Source: Marinimicrobium alkaliphilum | Lineage (GTDB): Bacteria; Pseudomonadota; Gammaproteobacteria; Pseudomonadales; Cellvibrionaceae | Length of the DNA: 64,000 nucleotides | Assembly (NCBI RefSeq): GCF_003259155.1 | Contig: NZ_QGMQ01000001.1 | Location: 496,001-560,000 of the forward strand | Direction of reading: 5' to 3' | Shown here: piece by piece, positions 56,982 to 64,000 of the stretch | Position numbering within the stretch: position 1 is the stretch's first letter | How the letters are laid out: each line of letters starts with the position of its first letter | Translations under genes and position numbers: made by a program | Notes under the pieces: generated by a model | What the model saw: the letters and a program-made list of their open reading frames with translations, nothing else | Database searches by the model: none | Told to the model about the DNA's origin: nothing

Positions 56982-57085
56982 GGAGGTTGGGGCGGTGCTT
57001 CCGGGACCGTGCGCAGCAGGGATGCTGCGCTCGAGCCTACAGGGAGGTATTTACGGCGGGTGCCGGAAGCGCCGCCCCAACCTCC
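56982..57085. repeat. Double-GGA hairpin element H4
   Basis: Outer arms 56982-57004 / 57063-57085 (23 positions, one G-T pair). The plus-strand core has GCGCAGCA/TGCTGCGC with loop GGGA, then TACAGGGAGGTA (weaker second hairpin with loop GGGA), then TTTACGGCGG. With H6 it fills the 278-base gap between guaA and the EVE gene. Confidence 0.82.
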
Positions 57086-57106
57086 ATCGCTGGCAGCAAA
57101 AGCACC

Positions 57107-57568
57107 TTAGCGTAGGCGATGAATCTCTTTCCATTCTTCCGGGGTCACCGGCTGTACCGACAGTCGCCCCTGTTTCAGCAGCACCATGTCCTCCAGCGCT
57201 GCCTGCTGCTTGATCCGCTTGAGCGGAATCACCGCATCAAACACTTCATCCAGCGCGATATCAATCGCAAACCAGCGGGGCTTGTCCTCGGTGGCCTTGG
57301 GGTCGTAGTAGGGGCTGTCCGGGTTAAACTGGGCCGGGTCCGGGTAGGCGGCCTTGACCACACGGGCGGTGCCCGCAATGCCTACGGTTTTGCACTGACT
57401 GTGGTAGATAAAGGCGCGGTCGCCTTCGTGTACCTGGTCGCGTAAAAAGTTGCGCGCCTGATAATTGCGAATGCCGTCCCAGCGCGCAGTCTGTTTGGGC
57501 TCCCCGGCCAGATGCTCAATACCGTAGACATCCGGCTCGCTTTTCAACAGCCAGTAGCCCCGGGCCAT
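57107..57568 (-). CDS. EVE domain-containing protein
   Basis: This 153-residue single-domain protein of the PUA-like EVE fold (thymocyte nuclear protein 1 type) starts MARGYWLLKSEPDVYGIEHL, with WDGIRNYQARNFLRD and FIYHSQCKTVGIAG. EVE proteins are thought to bind modified bases in RNA or DNA. It starts two bases after the RNase II-like gene stop, which suggests a shared RNA-related transcript. Precise role unknown. Confidence 0.9.
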   Translation of the reverse strand: MARGYWLLKSEPDVYGIEHLAGEPKQTARWDGIRNYQARNFLRDQVHEGDRAFIYHSQCKTVGIAGTARVVKAAYPDPAQFNPDSPYYDPKATEDKPRWFAIDIALDEVFDAVIPLKRIKQQAALEDMVLLKQGRLSVQPVTPEEWKEIHRLR

Positions 57569-57570
57569 GA

Positions 57571-59601
57571 TCAGGCATCCTTGGGCAGGTCGGCTTCCTG
57601 CCAGACCTTCAGGCGCTCGGCGGTGGCTTCATCCACCAGTTCCAGACTCACCCGACGGCTGGCGACATCGACCTCGGCAACCATGACGGCCACGGTTTCA
57701 TCCAGGCGGAAGCGCTGCTCGGGTGTGCTCAGGGTCAGGCGACGGGCATCAAATTCGAGTTTTTTCGGTGTGGCATCCGGCGACTTCTCCCGCTTTTTCA
57801 GCATGACAAAGCCCTCGATACCGGAGTCGTCCAGGCGCACCCCGATGCCGCTGGCGTTGACCTGGGTAATGCGTCCCGTATGAACACTGCCGATATGATC
57901 GGCCAGATACTGACAGCACAGCCACTGTTCCAACTGGCGACAGGCCTGGCGTCCGCGCATTAATTGCGCCTGCAGTGCGGCAATAGCCTCGTCGTCCACA
58001 CTAGGCCCGCTGTGCTTGCGCAAAATGGCTTTGATTGCCAGGTGGTTGTGGAAGTCGTTATAGCGACGAATCGGCGATGTCACGGTGGCGTAATAGCGGA
58101 AGCCCAGGCCAAAATGCGGTGCCGGTGTCAGGGATAGCTCGCCCGGTTGCAGTTTGCGCTGTAGCAGAGCCAGCAGGGCGGCGTGGGTTTCGCTGTCGGC
58201 CTTGTGTTCGCGCAGCTGGCGCATCAACTGCTGAAAGTGACTCAGCTCGCCAAAATCCTGGTTCTCAAACTGTTCCGGCAGGTCCTCGTCCAGCAGTGAC
58301 TGGATCTCTTCCAGCTGCTCGCTGCGGAAGCCCGCGTGGGTCGAGAAAATGCCGTAGCCCGGGTACTGGGCGAGCAGCTCACCGGCGCAGATGTTGGTGG
58401 CCAGCATGGCCTCTTCGACAATGCGGTGGGCGAGGTTGCGCTCGCGCTTATCGATGCGCTCGATTTTGCGCTGGTCGTTGAGCTGGTGAAAATAATCGGC
58501 GCGGTCGTCCATCACCAGCGCATGTTCACGCCGGTACTCGGTGCGCAATAGGGCCAGCTCATGCAACTGGCGCAGCATCTCCTTGATGGCATCGGGCAGT
58601 ACATCGTAGTCACTGGTGCCCTCGATCAGGTCGGTAACGCCCTGATAGCTCAGCTTGTAGTGAGAGCAGACAATGCCCTCGCGAAAGCGGCAATCGGTAA
58701 TGCTGCCGTCACTGGCAATGTCCATATGACACAGGAGGGCCGGTCGACGCTGTTCCGGCACCAGAGAAAAGGTGTCGTGGGACAGCTCCGGTGGCAGCAT
58801 GGTCAGGGTGTGGCCCAACAGATAGGCTGTGCTGGCCCGGGTGCGGGCAGTCTCCCCCAGGGGACTGTCCACGGGAATATAGCGCGTGGGATCGGCGATC
58901 GCCGTAATCAGGTGCCAGCCGTCGTCGCGGGGCTCTACATAAACGGCATCGTCCATATCCCGAGTGCTTTCGGCGTCAATGGTGACGAAGGTGTACGTGC
59001 TCAAGTCTTCGGGGGCTTCATCGCTGCTCGGCTCAATGGCCTGAATGTCATGGCTTTGAGCGCTGGCAGCGTCGCTCCAGGCATGGGGCAGCTGGTGTTT
59101 GGCGACAATGTAGCGGCCTTCGATACCCGGTTCATCGCTACGACCGATACGTTCCAGAATCTTGACCTGGGTTTTACCCTCGTTTTTGTAGGGGTGGCGC
59201 AGCAGTTGGCAGAGCACCAGGTCGCCCTCGGCGCACTGGGCGCGCTCGCGTGGAGGCACAAACATCCAGCGGTTAAAAAACGGCAGGTCCGGCTCGACAA
59301 AGTGGGCCTGACCCTTGGTCATATAGCGCCCGACAAAGGTATCCAGCTCGGTTTCCAGCAACCGTTCCAGCTCGGCTTCCAGCTGATCGCGGGCATTGGT
59401 TTTGAGTGCAACCTCGACCCGGTCGCCCGGCAGTACCCGCTGCATCTGCTCCGGGTTGAGAAACGCATCGCGGCCATCGTCAAGGCGTACAAAGCCGAAG
59501 CGTTTGGTGGTGCCACGTACCAGCCCCTGGGCCAGGTCGCGTTCGGAGCGGATATCGGTTTTGAGCTGGGAGAGCTGTTGCAGGGCATCGGAATTCAGCA
59601 T
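57571..59601 (-). CDS. RNase II-like exoribonuclease (RNB domain)
   Basis: Start at ATG 59601 (MLNSDALQQL) gives 676 residues; the frame to 59643 adds a non-conserved leader. It has an N-terminal cold-shock-like domain (about 35-85, RFGFVRLDDGRDAFL), then the RNB catalytic domain with TIDAESTRDMDDAVYV (metal-binding Asp residues) and ATVTSPIRRYNDFHNH. A C-terminal S1 domain (about 575-660, GRITQVNASGIGVRLDDSG) follows. It degrades single-stranded RNA 3' to 5'. The length and domain set fit RNase II (rnb) better than RNase R, but orthology to rnb is not certain. Confidence 0.88.
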   Translation of the reverse strand: MLNSDALQQLSQLKTDIRSERDLAQGLVRGTTKRFGFVRLDDGRDAFLNPEQMQRVLPGDRVEVALKTNARDQLEAELERLLETELDTFVGRYMTKGQAHFVEPDLPFFNRWMFVPPRERAQCAEGDLVLCQLLRHPYKNEGKTQVKILERIGRSDEPGIEGRYIVAKHQLPHAWSDAASAQSHDIQAIEPSSDEAPEDLSTYTFVTIDAESTRDMDDAVYVEPRDDGWHLITAIADPTRYIPVDSPLGETARTRASTAYLLGHTLTMLPPELSHDTFSLVPEQRRPALLCHMDIASDGSITDCRFREGIVCSHYKLSYQGVTDLIEGTSDYDVLPDAIKEMLRQLHELALLRTEYRREHALVMDDRADYFHQLNDQRKIERIDKRERNLAHRIVEEAMLATNICAGELLAQYPGYGIFSTHAGFRSEQLEEIQSLLDEDLPEQFENQDFGELSHFQQLMRQLREHKADSETHAALLALLQRKLQPGELSLTPAPHFGLGFRYYATVTSPIRRYNDFHNHLAIKAILRKHSGPSVDDEAIAALQAQLMRGRQACRQLEQWLCCQYLADHIGSVHTGRITQVNASGIGVRLDDSGIEGFVMLKKREKSPDATPKKLEFDARRLTLSTPEQRFRLDETVAVMVAEVDVASRRVSLELVDEATAERLKVWQEADLPKDA

Positions 59602-59725
59602 GAAAACTACTTGTCGGCATCTAAAAAATTGAGCGGACATCATAGCAGGAAAAGCCGCCCGACGTTACTGACGGATGCCCTCATAGTGCTCACTGCGCGC
59701 GGAAATGTGTAGTAGTATTAGGGGC

Positions 59726-61441
59726 ATGGACGTTCTCAATCAATTGATTTTACTGGCCGGGGTGCTCTTTTTAGTGAGTATTCTTGCCAGTACCTTGTCG
59801 CCGCGGGTGGGTATGCCCCTGCTGCTGGTGTTTCTTATTATCGGTATGCTGGCCGGGCAGGACGGTATTGGCGGCATCGAGTTTGACGATGTCGAGTCCG
59901 CGTATTTTCTGGCGGCGCTGGCACTGGCTGTGATCCTGTTCGACGGCGGCTTGCGCACCGATATCCACAATTTCAGGGTGGGCCTACGTCCGGCCTTGAG
60001 CTTGGCCACCGTTGGGGTGGTGGCCACCAGCGCCTTATGCGGTGCTTTTGCGGCCTGGGTTCTGGGCATCGGTTGGCTGGAGGGGTTGTTGATTGGGGCC
60101 ATTGTGGGCTCCACCGATGCCGCCGCGGTGTTCTCGGTCCTCAATATGCAGGGGTTGGCCCTGAAGACCCGGGTTGGTGCAACCCTGGAAATCGAGTCGG
60201 GCCTGAACGACCCCATGGCCATCTTCCTTACGATTCTGTTGGTCGAGCTGATGGTATCCCAGGAGTCCGGTTTCAGCTGGATGATGTTGACCCAGTTCTT
60301 CTGGCAAATGGGTGCCGGTGCGGCCATAGGTATTTTCGGCGGGCGCCTGCTGGCCCTCGGGGTAGGGCGTCTGGCCCTCAGCCCGGGCCTTTATCCGTTG
60401 TTGGCGCTGTTTGGCGGTATTTCCATTTTTGGTGCGGCAGCCGTTCTTCAGGCGAGTGGCTTCCTCGCGGTTTATCTGGCGGGGCTGGTCGTGGGCAACC
60501 GGGTCTCCAAAGGCCTCTATAACATCCAGCGCTTCCACGACGGTATCGCCTGGCTGGCACAGATCAGCCTGTTCTTGATGCTCGGCTTGCTGGTGTCGCC
60601 GGTATCGCTGATTGGCTACGCCTCGGCGGCTCTGCTGGTGGCACTGTTCCTGATTTTTGTCGCACGCCCCCTGGCGGTGTGGTTGTGCTTGTTGCCGTTC
60701 CAGTTTTCTTGGCAGGAAAAGCTTTTTATCGGCTGGGTGGGGCTGCGCGGGGCAGTGCCCATCGTGCTGGCGATGTTCCCCTGGCTGGCAGGCTTTGAGA
60801 ATTGGCCGTTCTTTTTCAATATCGCCTTTGTCATGGTGCTGGTGTCGTTGGTGCTGCAGGGCTGGACGGTATCGCCCCTGGCGCGCCGACTGAATCTGGA
60901 TGTGCCTACCACGTCCAGTCGGGTCCAGCGGGTCGAGCTGGGCGTACCGGGACAGGATCATTACGAATTTGTGGGCTATAAGCTCGCGCACGACAGTCCG
61001 GCACTCAAGCTCACCAGTGCGACCTTACCGCTGCCAGGCCGGGCCAGCCTGCTGTGCGTGATGCGCGGCGGCCAGCCTGCTACACTCGAAGCCGGGGATA
61101 CCTTTGCCGAGGGCGACCACGTCTACTTGCTGGCGACGCCGCTGGAGCTGGATTCTCTGGACAAAATCTTTGTCGGGGTGGCGGAGCCCGAACGTTTGAG
61201 CGCGCAGGCTTTCTTCGGTGAATTTGTGATCACGCCGCGCGCCAAATTGGCTGATTTGGCCTTGCTGTACAGTTTTGAGGTGCCCAGCGACAAGGCGAGC
61301 TGGAGTATTGCCCGCTATATTTACAGCCAATATCGCTACCCGGTGGTAGGTGACCGGGTGAAGCTTGGGCAAGTGGAATTCGTGGTGCTCGAAATGCGGG
61401 ATAATCGCCTGCTCAAAGTCAGCCTGAAGCTGCACAAATAA
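59726..61441 (+). CDS. K+/H+ antiporter, NhaP2/CvrA-type
   Basis: ATG at 59726 (MDVLNQLILLAGVLF) with AGGGG upstream is preferred over the longer frame from 59705. The 571-residue CPA1 antiporter has about 12 TM segments (to ~390) with VILFDGGLRTD, GSTDAAAVFSVL and ESGLNDPMAIFL. A TrkA-C domain (about 395-480) and a CorC/HlyC-like C-terminal domain follow. This architecture matches NhaP2 (CvrA) of E. coli, which expels potassium or other cations under osmotic change. Confidence 0.92.
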   Translation: MDVLNQLILLAGVLFLVSILASTLSPRVGMPLLLVFLIIGMLAGQDGIGGIEFDDVESAYFLAALALAVILFDGGLRTDIHNFRVGLRPALSLATVGVVATSALCGAFAAWVLGIGWLEGLLIGAIVGSTDAAAVFSVLNMQGLALKTRVGATLEIESGLNDPMAIFLTILLVELMVSQESGFSWMMLTQFFWQMGAGAAIGIFGGRLLALGVGRLALSPGLYPLLALFGGISIFGAAAVLQASGFLAVYLAGLVVGNRVSKGLYNIQRFHDGIAWLAQISLFLMLGLLVSPVSLIGYASAALLVALFLIFVARPLAVWLCLLPFQFSWQEKLFIGWVGLRGAVPIVLAMFPWLAGFENWPFFFNIAFVMVLVSLVLQGWTVSPLARRLNLDVPTTSSRVQRVELGVPGQDHYEFVGYKLAHDSPALKLTSATLPLPGRASLLCVMRGGQPATLEAGDTFAEGDHVYLLATPLELDSLDKIFVGVAEPERLSAQAFFGEFVITPRAKLADLALLYSFEVPSDKASWSIARYIYSQYRYPVVGDRVKLGQVEFVVLEMRDNRLLKVSLKLHK

Positions 61442-61485
61442 TCAGCGCCCGGCGCGATTGACCAAAGCCAGACCTGGAGACTCAG

Positions 61486-62016
61486 ATGACAGATTTTAGC
61501 AACAGCCTGATCCTGATCGGTATGCCCGGCGCGGGCAAGAGCACCATTGGCCTGTTATTGGCCAAGATGTTGGTCAAGGATTTTGTTGACACCGACATTC
61601 TGATCCAGAATCGCGAAGGTAAAGCATTGCAGGAAATCATTTACGAGCACGATTACCTGAAGTTGCGGGAAATTGAGGAGCAGGTGCTGCTCGGTGCCGA
61701 CTACCCCAACCATGTCATCGCTACCGGGGGCAGTGCTGTCTACAGCGATGCCGGAATGCGCCGCCTGAAGCGCTTTGGTCCGGCGGTGTTTCTGGATGTA
61801 CCCGAGGCGGAACTTCAGGCGCGGATAAACAATTTTGGCAGTCGTGGGGTCGCCTGTAAGCCGGGTCAAAGCTTTAGCGAACTGCTCGCCGAGCGCCGTC
61901 CGCTCTATCAGCGCTATGCCGACATCACCATTAACTGTCGGGACAAACCTCCGGAACAGATTCTCGGTGAAATCATCGCCGCCGAGGCCGATACTTACGC
62001 CGACATGGATGCCTGA
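61486..62016 (+). CDS. Shikimate kinase-like P-loop kinase
   Basis: This 176-residue protein has Walker A GMPGAGKST, the substrate Asp in FVDTDILIQ, ATGGSAVYS and a lid/Arg region ACKPGQSFSELLAERRPLY. These suit shikimate kinase (shikimate to shikimate-3-phosphate). It does not sit with aroB, the usual place for aroK, so it may be an AroL-like second copy or a relative with another substrate. Confidence 0.8.
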   Translation: MTDFSNSLILIGMPGAGKSTIGLLLAKMLVKDFVDTDILIQNREGKALQEIIYEHDYLKLREIEEQVLLGADYPNHVIATGGSAVYSDAGMRRLKRFGPAVFLDVPEAELQARINNFGSRGVACKPGQSFSELLAERRPLYQRYADITINCRDKPPEQILGEIIAAEADTYADMDA

Positions 62017-62044
62017 TACAGGCTCAGCCCCGTAAAGGGGACGG

Positions 62045-62509
62045 CTAAATGGGAAGCTGTGTGGTGTACTTCACCTGTTTGAGTGCAAACGTTGAGTTGA
62101 CCGAGGCCACATTGGGCAGGTGCACCAGCGAGCGCTTCAGCAGCTGTTCGTAGTGCTCCACGCTGTCCACCACAATGCGCAATACATAGTCCTTGTCGCC
62201 ACTGGTGGAGTAGCACTCCACGATCTCCGCAATCGCGTGCACCGCCGATTCAAAGGCGTTGAGCGACTCTTCGTCATGGCTTTTAATGATGATGTAAGCA
62301 TACACAGTGACCCCCAGACCGAGCTTGTGCGGGTCGAGCAGAGTCACCCGGCGGCGCACAATACCCTCGGCTTCCAGGCGTTTGACGCGGCGCCAGCAGG
62401 GGGTATGTGACAGACCCACCTTCTCGCCCAGCTCGGCCATGGAGCAATCGGCATTTTCTTGCAAGATGCGCAAAATGTTGCGGTCAAAATCGTCGAGTTC
62501 CAGGGCCAT
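62045..62509 (-). CDS. Lrp/AsnC family transcriptional regulator
   Basis: This 154-residue protein has an N-terminal HTH (LDDFDRNILRILQENADCSMAELGEKVGLSHTPCWRRVKRL) and a C-terminal RAM/effector domain (about 65-145, VVDSVEHYEQLLKRSLVHLPNV). Such regulators respond to amino acids. Target genes are not evident; it converges with the shikimate-kinase-like gene. Confidence 0.92.
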   Translation of the reverse strand: MALELDDFDRNILRILQENADCSMAELGEKVGLSHTPCWRRVKRLEAEGIVRRRVTLLDPHKLGLGVTVYAYIIIKSHDEESLNAFESAVHAIAEIVECYSTSGDKDYVLRIVVDSVEHYEQLLKRSLVHLPNVASVNSTFALKQVKYTTQLPI

Positions 62510-62606
62510 AAGCCTGAGGGTCTCCTCGGTAGGCGCCGCCGACGGTCATGTGAGCGGCCTGAATAGCCGCTATTCTAGGGAGCGCGTGCGCCCAGAGCAA
62601 ATACTG

Positions 62607-62942
62607 TTAACCGTTGCGCTGGGCCTTTAGACGCTTGAGGTGTTTCTGGCTCAGGGCCAGAAAGCGGGGGGTGGAACCGGCGTCTTCATAAATGGGATCA
62701 CCCATTTCGTCCTCGGCGATCACCTCATCGCCTTTAATGTAGGGCATACCGCCTTCGATCTCACTGAGCGCGGCTGACAGCAAATCGGTGATAAAGTCTT
62801 CGGCTGAGCGCTTGGGGTACATTTCGCACAGAGCGGCTATTCTGGCAGCGTCCTCCACCGGCAGGCGCACGGTGTAGTGGTTTTCTGCCAGTTCGCCGCT
62901 GGCGTTCCGGTCCCACATTTTCATCAGCTCATTGACCTTCAT
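62607..62942 (-). CDS. Small conserved protein of unknown function
   Basis: This 111-residue soluble protein starts MKVNELMKMWDRNASGELAE and has a charged C-terminus (LSQKHLKRLKAQRNG). It contains a ribbon-helix-helix-like stretch (YTVRLPVEDAARIAALCEMYP). Similar pseudomonad proteins have been labelled pilin assembly or type 1 pili tip component, from memory and without good functional support. A ribosome site GTGAGGTAAC lies before the ATG. Confidence 0.75.
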   Translation of the reverse strand: MKVNELMKMWDRNASGELAENHYTVRLPVEDAARIAALCEMYPKRSAEDFITDLLSAALSEIEGGMPYIKGDEVIAEDEMGDPIYEDAGSTPRFLALSQKHLKRLKAQRNG

Positions 62943-63178
62943 AGCGTTACCTCACAATGGCTAGCATTCATCCCTCGTGGGGGCATTCGGGGCGCGACGG
63001 CGCCCTACTTAAAGGTATAGCTGATCTGGGCCGACTTGCCAGCATCGCCCGCCCTTATTGTGATTGCTGGGCCGCCGGTGTAAGGTAACGCCTTTTTAAT
63101 CGACATTATGGCGGCAACAGACCGAACCGGGTGCGCGAAAGCGGGCCCGCCGGCCGTTCAGCAGTCGTCTCTATTTAG

Positions 63179-63844
<666 letters not shown>

Positions 63845-63883
63845 GCGCACGCCGGTGAATGTCACCGCGCACTAGCGCACGAA

Positions 63884-63919
63884 AATCCCTCGACTGGAAA
63901 CGGCTGAGGGATTTTTTTT
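63884..63919 (+). terminator. Intrinsic terminator of adk
   Basis: Eight-bp stem AATCCCTC/GAGGGATT followed by a run of eight T (63912-63919). Confidence 0.92.
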
Positions 63920-64000
63920 GCCTATTCAGTACACTTTTTGAAAAAAAACGGCCAAAAAACGTGCAAAACGACGAATAATTAAATAGTATCTTGTTAGCAC
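63920..64000. other. AT-rich stretch at window end
   Basis: A-rich and clearly lower in GC than the rest (for example AATAATTAAATAGTAT). It probably belongs to the promoter region of a gene beyond the window; no feature can be assigned. Confidence 0.4.

Overview
The window is chromosomal DNA from a gammaproteobacterium. The gene orders queA-tgt-secD-secF, suhB/trmJ-iscR, rlmN-pilW-rodZ-ispG-hisS-yfgM-bamB-der and xseA/guaB-guaA are typical of that class. A secreted lyase lipoprotein with a long polyserine linker, a second very large pectate-lyase-like protein and a tannase-type esterase point to a plant-polysaccharide degrader of the Cellvibrionaceae type (Cellvibrio, Saccharophagus, Marinimicrobium). 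The genus is inference.

Layout. 1-2.3 kb: 3' part of a type I restriction subunit (hsdR), cut by the window edge. 2.4-9.1 kb: accessory region with a tannase/feruloyl esterase lipoprotein and a TonB receptor / OmpR regulator / histidine kinase cassette. The cassette lies between two copies of the 3' end of a cdsA-like gene. 8.9-11.1 kb: a phospholipid cluster (CDP-alcohol transferase, acyltransferase, CdsA-like) on the minus strand. 11.2-15.9 kb: two divergent pectate-lyase-like secreted proteins; the second ends inside an antisense tRNA-Leu gene. 16-21.6 kb: queA, tgt, secD, secF, with yajC absent from its usual place. 21.6-25.6 kb: hybrid PAS kinase, suhB, trmJ. 25.9-34.9 kb: a mixed isc/suf iron-sulfur operon (iscR, iscS, sufB, sufC, sufD, sufS, sufA, sufT, sufE) behind an IscR-type operator and interrupted by REP arrays. 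35-44.2 kb: ndk and the rlmN-to-der block. 44.2-49.3 kb: AEC transporter, fatty-acid desaturase, and a tandemly duplicated, partly decayed two-gene module of unknown function. 49.6-52 kb: thiO-thiS-thiG under a TPP riboswitch. 52.1-56.8 kb: xseA, guaB, guaA. 57.1-63.9 kb: EVE protein, RNase II-like enzyme, K+/H+ antiporter, shikimate-kinase-like protein, Lrp regulator, a small conserved protein and adk.

Two intergenic repeat families stand out. One is a GTAG-headed REP palindrome, present singly and in two tandem arrays inside the suf operon. The other is a set of six large hairpins at 23689, 25663, 49508, 52000, 56851 and 56982. Each has a 23-29 bp outer stem whose outer portion differs from copy to copy, and two inner hairpins that both present a GGA loop. 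I do not recognise this family; it is the most interesting unexplained structure in the window.
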